Source of the DNA: Charina bottae
Taxonomy: Eukaryota; Chordata; Lepidosauria; Squamata; Charinaidae
Length of the DNA: 64,000 nucleotides
Reading direction: 5' to 3'
Assembly (NCBI GenBank): GCA_023362775.1
Contig: JALMGJ010000011.1
Span: 23,637,001-23,701,000, forward strand
The position numbers and the translations under genes are program-made. The notes beneath the pieces are model-generated. The model was not told the DNA's origin, made no database searches, and saw only the letters and a program-made list of their open reading frames with translations. This document shows, in pieces, positions 36,150 through 57,844 of the stretch (position 1 is its first letter; the number at the start of each line of letters is the position of its first letter).

Positions 36150-37259
36150 CCTACATATTTATTTGGGTAAAAGCCTATTAAATTAAGATTTATTCTCAAG
36201 GGTAAAGTTTTTGTTGTCTTACTGGGACTTTTGCTAATGGTTGTTAATAGTCCTGAAATAAAAAAAACTAGATAAGAAATACATTTTTCTACTTCGTATA
36301 GATAAGGAATTAGTCTGAACAAATATTTGGAACATTTTAGGCTCTAAGAAAGCAGCAATGGTTGCTTTATTGATGGAGATCCCATCAATTAATTTATAAA
36401 GGTTTATAAAGCATGGCTGGCTGGGGAATTCTGGGACTTGAAGTCCAGACATCTTAAAGTTGCCAAGGTTGAGAAACACTGCTCTATATTATGGAATAGC
36501 CTTCCCTTTGCAGTCAGAATAGCGCCCACAGCCTTTTGGAAGCTAGTGAGAACAGAGTTTTTCCATGGAGCATTTTGAGAAGGATGGGTGGGTGCTTTCT
36601 AAGCTATTGTATTGTTATAATGGTGGTTTTGGTTTGTGTTTTCTTCTTTAATTGTTATAGTGCTATAAATTACTTGGTGTCAATGCAGATTGCAGCAGAA
36701 TATAAAAGAAATAATTTCATTAACCTCCACATCTCTGTCTCTTACGTGCAAACAATGGATTCACCTAATGTGCTAACCCATAATATAGTTTGGTTTGAGT
36801 TTAGCATGTCAAGTGAATCCAGCCTTTGTGATCAACAAATCACTGTTAAAACAAACCATGGATTAGCATGATGAGTGAACCAAACCCTCTGTGCCACATA
36901 TTAGACTTTTACAGTTGGTTTCGTGGCATTGTCCAAAACGGGTACAGTATATGACTTGACTTTAATTAATAAGAAAGTACGAATGCAGATCTAGCAATCT
37001 CAGCAGTACTCCCTCACACACACAAATCTGATTATCTGTGGGGAATTTTCTGTAAATCAATTTGCCTTGCGTATTCCTAAAAAAAGTTGTAGAACCACTT
37101 GGTCTGATCTTGTTGGATTTAAGTTGTCTCATACATTATAAAGTGCCTGTTACTTAAGTTGTCTGGATCTTTGATCACCTTGGAAGAAAAAAATGTTGAC
37201 ATGAAGAAATAAATAAAATTGCTGTTGGTTGATGGTTCAGAATCCACTACTGGTATAAT
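36150..37259. other. Intergenic with half hAT unit
   Basis: Positions 36418-36485 carry half of the fold-back hAT family (GGGGAATTCTGGGACTTG ... GAGAAACACTGCTCT). Positions 36720-36890 carry a diverged dispersed repeat (aaccatggattagcatgat). No gene recognised. Confidence 0.4.
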
Positions 37260-39080
37260 TAAGAAAACTGAGGAGCTGTAAAAAAAATTTAAAAACTGGG
37301 TCTCATATACAGCACATGACCCAAACATAAAGAAGAGAGAGCAAGGTTCAGTGTTTGGATGGAAGAACAGAGTCAGAAGAAAATGGCAATGGGCATGAAT
37401 ACAATTATGAATAAAGTTAAGAATCTATACAAATATTTCGTGGTCACTACATGAAGGGGGGAGCCCAGGAAGTTTATGGCCAGCAGAGGCAGGTTTGAAA
37501 ATGTTAAGAAATGCTATAATTTGCATTACATAAAGTTGGCAGGAGAGATGGCCTTAGCAGAGCTTGAAGCAGCATCCAAGTTTCCTGCCAAATTAAAGAA
37601 AGTGAAACAAGGAAACAGTTAATTATTGGAACTGGTCTTCAGTGACAATGAAACTGGCTCTTTCTGGAAGCATGTGACAGATTGCAGTTTCCAAAGAGGG
37701 AAAAACGGGTTCGAGACTGCCAAGTCAGATGTGGGGCAATGCTACAGGAGACTTCATGGTGAAGCCTATATCTTTATATTGCACTCTTGGCCCCAGGTAC
37801 TCTTAAGGACAAGAATAAGCCTCATCTCCTTTTCCTGGAGAGCAAATAGACAAGCATGCATAACTGGTATGCTGTTCATGGATAGTTTAAGAACTGTTTT
37901 GCTGAAGAAGTAAAGCATTTAAAAAAAAAACCCATAGCTTTCAAGGTGTTGCTGGTCCTCAGTAATGCTCCTGGCCATACTGTTTGCACATCCAAATATT
38001 GGAGTAATAGTTTTTTTTTCCTCTTCCAAACACCACCTCGCTCCTTCAGGATAAATTGCTATGAAAGCTTTTAAAAGCTATTACAGTATACAAGTTGCAC
38101 ATTATACATATGGCTGCCTAACTGACAACATCCCAATCTGACTTTAAAAGATGCATGGAAAGGATACACTATTGCTCATGCTCTGTCTTCTAGGAATGTT
38201 TGGAGAAAACAAAACAACCCAACCTTAATGCTCTCAGGAGGGAATGCTGGTGCAAGATTGTTAATGATTTGATTGATTTTCAGGTTGCTGATAAGATATT
38301 CTACATTGTTTGCTTTCTTGATGACAGGTAGGTGATGGATCTGAAGACATGCAAACAAATGACATTAATCAACTCTTGTATTTCCATTCTTAAGATCTAA
38401 GTGAGGAAGAAATTCAAGAGCTGATTGCATCATCAAGCAATGATGAAGATAATTAAGAAAAGCAAGATGAAGATCTCTGAAAGTTTTTATCAAATTTAGA
38501 TATGCTACTGCAGCCTCCAGCTATTTTGGCTGATGAGGTAATAGAGACCGATTCTTTTATGGAATGTGGCATTAAGTTTTTTCTGTAGCTTGAATCATGT
38601 CAACTGGATTTCTATTTTCTTAGTGGAAACGTTTCGCTCCTTATCCAAGGAGCTTCTTCAGTCTGAGCAAAGTTGGTAAGGGAATCCTAAATATGTTCCT
38701 AGGTAGCTGTTTCTGTTCACACAGCTACCTAGGAACATATTTAGGATTCCCTTACCAACTTTGCTCAGACTGAAGAAGCTCCTTGGATAAGGAGCGAAAC
38801 GTTTCCACTAAGAAAATAGAAATCCAGTTGACATGATTCAAGCTACAGACAATTCCACCTGGATGACTGAGAACCTTCATAGACACGTGGCATGAAGTTT
38901 AGAAACGCAATGAATGATATTTTGATGCTATATAAAAAGCTACAGAAAGACTTAAGGAAGAGTAAGCAGCCAACTATCCAGACAAAACTGAAACTCCAGC
39001 AGCACAGCCTGTGTTAACATCAGTAGCAGCAGCAGAACCTAAAGACCCTTCCATTGTGAAAGAGAAGGAAATGATTTTCT
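37260..39080 (+). mobile_element. Tigger/pogo-like DNA transposon relic (jerky-type transposase)
   Basis: Frame-broken transposase pieces occur in order: GRFENVKKCYNLHYIKLAGE (37484-37545), FSDNETGSFWKH (37638-37673, cf. NADETGLFWK with the first catalytic Asp), VLLVLSNAPGHTV (37946-37986, cf. the DNAPGH motif with Asp replaced by Ser), then HPNIGVIV, and DLSEEEIQELIASSSNDED (38397-38450). Stops and the lost Asp show it is dead. A Penelope-like palindrome sits inside it at 38582-38849, and the C-terminal part resumes at about 38890 (FRNAMNDILMLYKKLQKDLR). Confidence 0.75.
38582..38849. mobile_element. Near-perfect Penelope-like palindrome with two hammerhead motifs
   Basis: Two arms of 129 bases (38582-38710 and 38721-38849) face each other around a 10-base centre. 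The plus arm has at 38770-38803 the order CTGAAGA, stem GCTCC...GGAGC, GAAAC, GTT. The minus arm mirrors it at 38661-38628. The flanks GTGGCATTAAGTTT (about 38565) and GTGGCATGAAGTTT (about 38887) look like a target duplication within the Tigger relic. Confidence 0.8.
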
Positions 39081-39089
39081 CAGTAACAA

Positions 39090-41084
39090 TCAAGCTCTTA
39101 CCTTCTCTATCCTCAACATTGTTGTGGCCATCTTCAGGAGTTTCAGAAACATCAAAATAATAAGTAGGGGCCTTGAAACAGCTGCATGAATAGTGATGGT
39201 TTAGCATGCCCAGTGATTACAAGACACTGCATTGTGAGAAGAGGAATAGAAAACTGGGACAAAAATCACATGGGCTGGCCCTCATGTTTTTAATCCTCTT
39301 ATTTACATTTAAGTTTGCATAATCATGACATGTATCAATTTTAATGTGTATAGAGGGATATATATCACAGATATGGAGCTCTTTTGTAGACTGTTTATAA
39401 TTTAGAATGCATTGATTCAACATATCAGTGCACGCTTTTAGTTCATTATGTTTGTTTTGTGGTTTTATTGAATTTAGATGCTTTTAATTAGGGTTATTGT
39501 GGAAGGTTTAGTTATTTTCTATATGTCTGGTAAACCTCCAAAAGTAATATCTGACTGTGGTAGGATATAAATGTAATATAAATTAAAAAATTAATGTACA
39601 TAATTCAGCGTCCCTAGAGCTGGCGTTCTCCTGGTGCGTTGGACAAAAATCCCCTCCATCCCCATGTATTGGCACAGCTATTGGCTACGTAAACTGGATA
39701 TGATGGAAGTTCTAATCCAACAAAATTGCTTGAGGAAACAGGACAATTCACTTCCCAGCCCTCTTTTTCTTTTATAATTTAACACTCAACTTTGTGTGGT
39801 TTACTCTTTAAGGAGGATTAATCTTAATCCTGAAATTTAATCTTGGTGGAAGATTTATGATTCTCTCTCCCATTAGGTTTCCTTAATTTTTCTGCAATTC
39901 TGTAAAGCCTGCGGTTTCCAGGTATGCCACTCCTTCCCTCATGTTCTTCAGTGTTCCTGGTTTGGCTCTGTGTTTTGCCAGCACCCCGTATCTTAGCCTA
40001 CTATGTGAAAGTATGATCTAAGCCCCCAACTGAGGCTGACAATTTCTCAGTGCTCTTTGTTTTTCCTGTACTAATGTATTAGCTCAAGGATTGAATCACC
40101 GCTGCAGTTAGTTGCCAGGCTAAATGTCCAGGGTATGTTGGATTTCATTACAATATTTCACACAAGGTTTACTGACATTTGACTTATTATCCAGACTCCT
40201 GGAACTGCTATGATTGTCTGTTATGTCCAGTGTTCTAGCAGAAGGTGTACTGTAGTGCTTCCCATCAAAAGTGATGCTTCAGCTTCCACAGCAACATAAA
40301 GGGAGAGTTTCCAAAAAGTTGGTTTCTAAAGCTCACACGGACATTTGTGTACATTGCTGATACCTCTCTACCTAAAAACATAGCTGATACCTCACTTCAG
40401 AATTTCAAGCATACCCACCATAGCACTACTCTACATTCATCATGTTAAGCCATAACATGGTTTGTCTCTTTTTGGCCTAGCATGTTGTGTGATTCCAGCT
40501 TTGTGGTCTGAAACATGCTTATGCATGTTGTGTGGATTCAAAAACACAATTATTGGCTGGGTTTACAAAACACACTGAACTGCAAACAAACCACAGTTGT
40601 TTTAGCTTTCCAAACACTGCTAAGGAATGATTAAGATCCATGAAGCTATATGGAACTCCAAATAATGAGCAACAACAGGCTGATTCAGGGCAGTAGTCCC
40701 ACCAGTCTCTGCTTGCTCACGGAAGATAGGATGTTTGGGGTGCTGGAGTGAAATGGTGGACCAGATTTTAGGAAGAGGGGGAAGAAGGTGGCAAGGATGA
40801 AATGCAGGATGCTACATCCTACTGAAATGCTCCTTGGTTGAGTGGCTGGCAGATCAGCAGCTCATATTTTGGTCACTTGGCTTGCCTTTGGCAAGGGATG
40901 GGGGGGGGGGTGAGAGAGTTCTGCAGGAGCTGAACAGCTGATCCACACACCATTTTTGTTGATAAACCTGAGGGCAGCAGTGTAGGTAAAGCCTAGTGTG
41001 GGATTATCCCTGGAAGCATATGTATGTGCTAGGGGATTCCAGCATGTGCGTATGGATGAAGGAGGGGCTGAGGAAATGATGGCT
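39090..41084. other. Intergenic, mostly unassigned
   Basis: AT-rich with no recognisable exon. Positions 40430-40620 contain a diverged dispersed repeat (aagccataacatggttt ... aaccacagttgttt), and there is a G run near 40902. Confidence 0.35.
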
Positions 41085-41240
41085 AAGATATTTATTTATT
41101 TATTTATCAAATTTCGCCACCACCCATCTCCCTCCGAAAGAGGGACTCTGGGCGGTTTACAATAGAGCTAAAAAATTAAAATACAATAAAACCACAATTA
41201 ATACATAAAATATAAATACAAAATATAAGTATAGGATAAA
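41085..41240 (-). repeat. LINE 3'-end relic (CR1/L2-like)
   Basis: CACCACCCATCTCCCTCCG then GAGGGACTCTGGGCGGTTTA and an AT-rich tail, the same family as 2345 and 58645. Confidence 0.65.
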
Positions 41241-42340
41241 ATCCAGATGGCAGTAAAAAGTTCTAATTCTCCAGAGCAGCTGGGCATTGATCAGAAGAGC
41301 AATAGGCAATTGTTCAGGAAGAATTGGGCAGCATGAAGAAGAGAAATCTCATGAGTTGGAATACAACAGTGGGAAAGGGCAAACAAAGGGAGATAAGGCC
41401 AGAACTATCCCAGCTGGACAGACATGCTCCAGAATCCAAGAAAGCATTCTGTCCAATGAAGATGCAAGTCATATAGGAGGGCATCCCTAAAAGAGAAGCA
41501 GCATCTATCACATACCCACAATAGGTTTGGCATGGAAGGTAGTGCCAAGCCGTCTTGGGACTGGGAGTGGAAGTACAGCCCTGAAAGCGCCATCTTAGCA
41601 GTGAAGGAGCCGCAGACACACAAGCTACTTGGAAGCAATATGTATGGACAACACAAGGGAGACAGCATCTGCCACCTTTGGCAGTAATGGCACTATGGTA
41701 GGTGGTGGTGTTCAGCTGCAGCAGCAGTGGCAGCCATTCCGCCTCAGGTGCAATTCAAGGTAGTATCAAAAGGTGAAACGATAACTGGCAGATGCTGAGC
41801 CAGAGCACAGATCTTGGCTCATATCCCTGTCATACCCACATCAGCCCCGACCTGTATACTACTGACTATCAAAAGAAGTCCCCTTAACATTTCCCTGCTC
41901 TTGGTGTAGAGTTCGTGGGAGGCAGATGGGTTACTAATCTCTCCATATACACATTTTTGGCGGAAGGCAGGTTTCAAATGCTCTTCCACAGCCTCTGAGT
42001 TGTGCTACACGATGCTGCTATACACTTCCCCTCCCCTTACAATTTCTATATCTCACAATTGACCTTGGGCTTCCTGCTTCCCCCATGGCTGATCGGTTCT
42101 GGATGTTGTGCTGAACATTGACGTTATCATACCTGTCACGACAGAACACTGACTAATCGGCTATAAATGGGCTCTCAAATGGAGGCGTGAATCGTAAAAA
42201 AAAGGGAGAAAAAGAAGAGTTGGCGAGGTTCGGAACTGGCTGCCAAACACATTTTTGGTGTGGAAATCCTCTAATAGGTTGACCGAAGGCTTTCCTTAGG
42301 GAAAGCACTCTGCATATGCTCAAAGTCGCACACAAGCACT
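41241..42340. other. Intergenic, upstream of SH2B1
   Basis: No coding exon or named repeat recognised. Open frames in it lack splice context or family similarity. Confidence 0.35.
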
Positions 42341-42399
42341 ACCAGCTTTGGCATAAGAGGGGTTTACTTCCTAGCCACCATTCGGAGAATTGCGAAAGG

Positions 42400-42804
42400 C
42401 GGGGAGTTCCGGATGTGCCGTTGCCCGAGCAACCGAAAAAAGACGCTCACCAAAGAACTCCCCTGCCCCCTTAGCGTCCCACGAGCATTCGTAAATCTAC
42501 GTCACGGGCCGCCATGGTAACGACTTGGACGCAGGATCCAACGGAGGAGAGCTACGTTAACAGTCTCTGAATTTCCCGTGACCCTTCTAGCCGAATCCGC
42601 ATTCTCTCTATGATAAAGCGTGTTGTTTTCAACCCTTCACCCTTTTCTTCCTCTGAGTTGATGACGAAGACGGAAGTGAAAGCAGGAAAACAATTGACAC
42701 CAACGACAAAAACCCGGAAGCGGAAGTGGTGCGAGAAAGCCAGGGAGAGTGAGAGAAGTGGACAGACAAACCCTTTCTCCTGGAAGGAACCCAAGGCCGG
42801 GATG
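42400..42804 (+). promoter_or_regulatory. SH2B1 promoter and non-coding first exon
   Basis: CpG-rich. An RFX/X-box palindrome GTTGCCCGAGCAAC lies at 42420-42433, a CRE-like TACGTCAC at 42499-42506, and a YY1-like GCCGCCATGGT just after it. The first exon is inferred to end at 42804, where GGGATG meets the donor GTGAGT. It would join the acceptor at 45117-45118 (ctccctcttcag). The transcription start is not visible. Confidence 0.55.
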
Positions 42805-45118
42805 GTGAGTGACAGATGCGCGGAGCCGAACGGAGGCCCCTTTTCCTTCCCCGCTCGCGCGGAGAACTTATCCCCCATTCAGCCCCCCTTCCCGCCCTTG
42901 AGAACGGCTCGTCTTGTGCCCCCGTCCCTTCCTCAAGTGGAAGGTCTTGGGTTGCTGGGTCCAGAATCTGCAGGGGGTCTTTTACTTCGCAGTCTAGCTC
43001 AGGGTATGTGCTCGGGAGTGAGGCTCGTCGAGCAGGCTGCCCCTTGCTTCCCACAAACAGCGCCCAGAAGGACGCGCGGCAAGTTCTGAAGAGCGCAGAA
43101 TTTCGCCAAGCGTGGCTTTTCCTGTCGCAGGAGCGTAGCGAGGAAGGAGCCACGTCATGTGAATCAGTTCACCCTGTGCGTCGGCTTAAGATGCAGGAGG
43201 TCTTTAAGGAGTGTAACGACCTGTCTTTGACTTGCATGCGAGAAGCAGCTCCCGCCTCTCCGTTGGTTTTTCCCCTCCCGCGTCCTCCAATCTGCACATA
43301 AGAGTTTGCAGGGAAGCTGGCTTTCCAAACTGGCATCTTCCACACCAATATCTTTACCTATTCAACAATGTTGCTCCCTCTGTCGATTTTTCCTTTAGTA
43401 CCTAAGCCACAGAAAGTACCGCAGCTCAGAGCTTTTGCTTTTCATGCAAAAAATCCTATGGCATTTCTAGTTACTTAGTTGCAAGCCTGAAAGATACCAC
43501 TAAATGAGACCACAGCAAATTTTCAGTTGTAGGAACTTTTCCTATTCAAGTATGACCATCCCACAACATTTATCTTGTTCTCCACTAGGTATATGTTTTC
43601 CTGCTTATCCTGATCCATGTTCAAAAGAATGCACATTTCGAGGAAGGTTCAGCATATTTGCAGACAAATTGGATGGTATTCACTCTCAGTTTAAAAAATC
43701 AGAGGTCTAGGGAATAGGATATAAAATAGTTCAGGTACTACTGGAATATAATTGTTAAAGTGACCTGGGCTTTTCCAAAGGCATAACAGAGACAACTATA
43801 CAAATATGGCCTCTTTTGTGAGACCACAAATCTTTGCCAGGTGACTAAACTCAAATTTAAAGAACAAGGGAAGGTTGAATTACATAATTAGCTTTTGAGA
43901 GTTATTCCTGCTGTGGAAAGAGTTAGGTTCTTGCATGAAACCTTTCAGTACCTAGATACAGATGTATGATTTACTGAATGAATTGATAATTGGATGATAT
44001 GGTTCTTTTTTGTGGTTTTGTCATTTTGGAAACACAAATATGTTGCTGGATTGAAAAGACATGTTTGGACTGAAAGCTCCCTCCATGTAAAGCCTTAAAA
44101 GTTTTCCCCCTGATATACAGGCGCCCTGTGCAAAAATGCTTTCAAGCAAGGGAAATTCTATAGTAAGAACTGTACTGCATAAGTTCATGAGGTAGGCAAA
44201 ATCTCTTGTTTATCTATTCTAGAGGATGGCTAACTTAATCTTAAATTTGTTAGAAACATCATTTCAACAGATGTATTTAAATTTACAGAACAAGCATAAC
44301 TTTCAGGAGTTCGCATTCTTGATCAAAAATATAGTGTCTTGCAAATTCAGAACACAATGTACTGTACTTAGTCCAGCATTCTTTGCAAAAGTCTCAATAA
44401 CCAGCAAGGGGTTGTACATCTAATGGAAGTTTGCCAATGTACTGCAGTTTATTTTTTACCAATCTCTGTTTTTTCCTTGAGACTGTACTGCCCAGATTAG
44501 GCTATTCAGAAGTACGGCGGTTGAGTCTTGATGGTGGTAAGATTTATCCTACCATTGTGACTTAATCATCCCCACATCCATGCAATCAATATAGGATGGT
44601 GCTTGGGTTACAGATTCAATCTGACAATTTATTTTGTCCAAAGACATTTCAGAAAAATATTTAGCTTTGCCTTCACTAAAGTACAGTGCTTATTTCTAGC
44701 TAGACCAATTATCTCAACAGCATTGCTTCTGCTGCCCAAAAATGAGAAATGTGTATAAGCTTTACATCATTCTTTTATGCAATTGTTTGCTCCGTGTTTC
44801 CACTGTTTCTCCAATTATGTTTCTGATGGAAAAGTTGCTCTCTCCATTATGCCATTTTTAAAATATTCAGACTCTCCTATTATTCTGGTCTTTAAGAGTA
44901 GCATCTTAAGCCAATAAGCATGTGTGAAATGCTCAGATATGTAAAGGTGTTAGCAGTTACTGTTCTCAGTCAAACGTAAAGAAAAAACCTCCACTGATTA
45001 ATAAACGTGCATGAAAAGTAAATAGTTGGTTCATAAGAAAATCCCTGAAAGGACATTATTTATGCAGGTTGTATCTTCCCTATACCTTATAATAACTCGT
45101 CTGTTTCTCCCTCTTCAG
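42805..45118 (+). other. SH2B1 intron 1
   Basis: GC-rich for the first 500 bases, then AT-rich. No additional exon or mobile element with clear ends recognised. Confidence 0.45.
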
Positions 45119-45195
45119 GTCACAAAGCCACTGGTACTAACAGCAACCCAATCCTGGCACTGGATGTGTTGTTACCTAGCCCCGCCTGGGCGGCC

Positions 45196-54830
<9,635 letters not shown>

Positions 54831-55736
54831 ACCCAAGTGGCGATGAGAAAGAATAAGGGAACAAGCCCTTTTACTATAACCATCACTAGATGGAAGATCT
54901 AATTCTGATCATAGGTACCAGATGGGCTTGAATACCCAACAGACGTCTAGACTTTCCTTGAGTAATCTTTGAGGTGGGACTGGCCTCATCCCCTCAGTTC
55001 TTCCTGCCCCCTTTCCCTGGGTATGGAGCAAGTGTCACTTTTGCTTACCCCCTCTCCCCACCCAATTTAGGTACGTGACCCTCTTGGGTTTATGCTATCA
55101 GCTTTCAACCCCTCAGTCTGCACTACTTTGGTCCTGTTTGGGTTGCTGAGAAAATGCCCTGCTCTTTCCCTTTCTCCTACTCCTCCTCTTCCTCACACCC
55201 CCTCTCTTTCTCCAAGCCTCTGCAGTTGGATAGTCCACAAGAAACACTACGTGGAGGAAGCGGGAGTGGTTTAGCTCCAGGATAAACGTTGACTTCCATC
55301 ATTTGTACCCCTGCCTTTCTCGGTGAATGTATGGAGTTTCTGAATGTAATCCCTTTTCCTCCCAGTCTCTTCTTGTGGGGGAAAGTTAGCTGCCTCTTCC
55401 CAATTCAAATATATATTTATAATTCTGTTCTCTTTTTTTCTGCCCCCTCCCCCCCAAATCATGGGAACTGGCCACCTGTTATAAAGTCTGCACCCCAGGG
55501 AAACATAACGTGCTATGAAAGTACACCTTTGGGGAGACTGTCCTCTTCCTCTTATTCCTGCTGCACCCCTCCTTCCCCTCCTCTTTTAAGATTTATTTTT
55601 CTACTGTGGACTAGTTGGACTGCTCAGGCCCCCCCGTCTTTTCAATTTTTTTCTCTCTCCCTTTTTTAATTATTCTGAGATACTGTTCTGTGTCTGTTTT
55701 GTTTATTGGGAGGGGGGGAGTTTGTATAAAAATAAA
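54831..55736 (+). terminator. SH2B1 3' UTR and poly(A) signal
   Basis: A roughly 900-base UTR, rich in pyrimidine tracts, ends with AATAAA at 55731-55736. Confidence 0.75.
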
Positions 55737-55947
55737 GGAAACGTCATTTTACCTTTTTACAGCGAAACTCTTTCTTTAAAAAAAAATTATACCCCAAAGT
55801 TAGACCGATAAAAACTGGAAGGTGGGGGAGCAGCTTGTGTATTTTTGGGTAAAATGAACGTTTGTCAGGTGTTCCCTTGCTTTGAACTAATTTTCCTGCC
55901 TTGTTCAGCAAATATGGGATCAAATGAGGATGTTACTTTACATTTTA

Positions 55948-56060
55948 CAGGTAGTCCTCGCTTACGACCCTAATTGGGAGCGGCAACTCCGCTGCTAAGC
56001 GAAGCAGTCACTAAGTGGGAAGTTATGTGACCACAACTGCGCTTTCCAGCTGGAAAGAGA
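55948..56060. mobile_element. TA-target MITE copy E, truncated
   Basis: Only the left end CAGGTAGTCCTCGCTTACGA and adjacent interior (gctaagcgaagcagtcac, gtgaccac) are recognisable. Confidence 0.6.
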
Positions 56061-57840
56061 CAAGACTAGTCCGTTTCACATCTTCGGCTTTTGTTTGCCT
56101 CCTAACCACTCCCCCGCCCTTTGGAATGCTTGAGTCTTGTACACATTGAAAGCAATGCGATCGCACCACAGCCCAGGGCTGGGAGCTGCGGGCGCACTAC
56201 GCAAACAGCTTACAGTACTCTTGTGAAATCCCTTTCTCTCCAATCTCTCCGCTCTGAGAGTGGTGGGGAGAAAAAAAGCAAGTGATTTCTGTAAGCAGGC
56301 TCTCCTCTGCCTGGCCCTTTCCTGCTGCTGGCACGATCGCATTGCTCTCAATGTGTAGAAGAGCAAACAGCTTATCCTCCTGAAATCTCTTCCTCTCCAA
56401 TCTCTCCGCTCTGCGGGGCGGGGGGGGTCGGGTCAGGCAAACTCCCTTACTATAGATACCATGTTAATTAAGGCAGCTACTTGCAGCTATGGTGGACGAG
56501 GAGTAATTTCTCAAACCCTAGCATCTAATCAAGCAGAACTATTATGGTAGATCCATTCATGCTAATAGAGAACAGGCTTCTACACTAATCACAGATTTCC
56601 CATTGTTTGCTTTGGATGAGTTTTGTATTTCTAAGCAACTGAGTTGACAGCAAGGTGCATGGGAAATCTGGAATAGGGAATGTTTCTTAATTTGTTGAAT
56701 TGGGAGCATGTAAAGACGATTCCAGCTCATTGAGCCCTATTTTGGCCAGAAGGGGGTGCTGTTGGTCTTCGTAGTTGTGGTGAACCTTAATTCACTAATC
56801 AGATCATGTTAATTAACAATTTAAGTTTAGAATAACCTTTCCCAATCTGGTGCCTTCCAGAGTAGCTTGGCTAAATTTCAAATTCCCAATCAGTACAGCC
56901 ATTTCAGGTTGAAGCAGCTGCAAACTCTAGTAGGGAAGCAGACAGAATTCAAAAGCCAGCAGTCCACATCCTCAAGCAAACCTCTGCTTTGAAATCTTGC
57001 TGACTCTTTTAGTTGAATGTAAGTCTCTGGTTTCTGAATAAGAACCTGAACTTTGGGGTAACATGTCAGCTCTGTAACCCATTTATCACTAACCACCATG
57101 TCTGAACGCCAATTGAACTAGGGTGATTTACCTATTCAGTCATTTTGGTAGCAGGGAATTGGTTGAATATCTGAGGTTTTGCTATTTCATCCTATTTGTA
57201 GTATCCGTGTTGGCCTGTGACACATATATGCCATTAAAGCCTCTGCTATTCAACCATTTCCACACCCTTTAACAAAAGTAAGAGTGGCCAGGTTTACCCT
57301 TGGCAATAAGCCACATGGCTTGTGTGGTTTCAGCTTAGTATGTTATGGGAACCTGGCTATTCCAGGTTATTCAGCACAGCAAGCCATCGCTGAGTTTCAT
57401 ATGTGAACCTAGCTAGCCACCAGCACATTTTAAACCTGATCTTTCCATGCATCATGTGAAATGGGTTCTGTTTAAAGCAGGAAATCTTTCATCCTTTCCT
57501 TTTAAAAAAAATACACATGCCTTACTCACATTCTGTCAGAATAAAATTGTTGACCTGGCTTGGCCATCATCCCTGGCTGGCTGAGGTTTACTTGAAAGCA
57601 TGATGCTGATCTGGTCTTCACAAATTTTGCTAAAACAGTAAGCAGTGATGAAGCAATTAATTTAAAAGAGGTTCTAATCCCACCAGGAAGAAACAGCTTG
57701 CCTGACCTGCTTTTGAGTTTCAAGAATGCAAATAACAGTAATAGCAAATTTTTCATGGCCTGCAGAAAATCATGTCTGGACATGAAGCTTCTGTTTAAAA
57801 GCGCAAGAACAGATTTTTTAAATGTATTCATCAAACCATA
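56061..57840. other. Intergenic, local duplication and a dispersed repeat
   Basis: At about 56125-56250 and 56270-56420 a unit (acacattgaaagcaatgcgatcg; aatctctccgctctg) recurs in altered order, so a local inverted/direct duplication is likely. Positions 57300-57430 carry the dispersed motif near gcttagtatgttatggga. No gene recognised. Confidence 0.35.
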
Positions 57841-57844
57841 TCCA

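Noticed and set aside
42610..43301. Open frames of about 160-170 codons near the SH2B1 promoter
   Set aside because: GC-rich promoter DNA without recognisable protein motifs. Only the part leading into the splice donor at 42804 is kept, as a possible upstream ORF.
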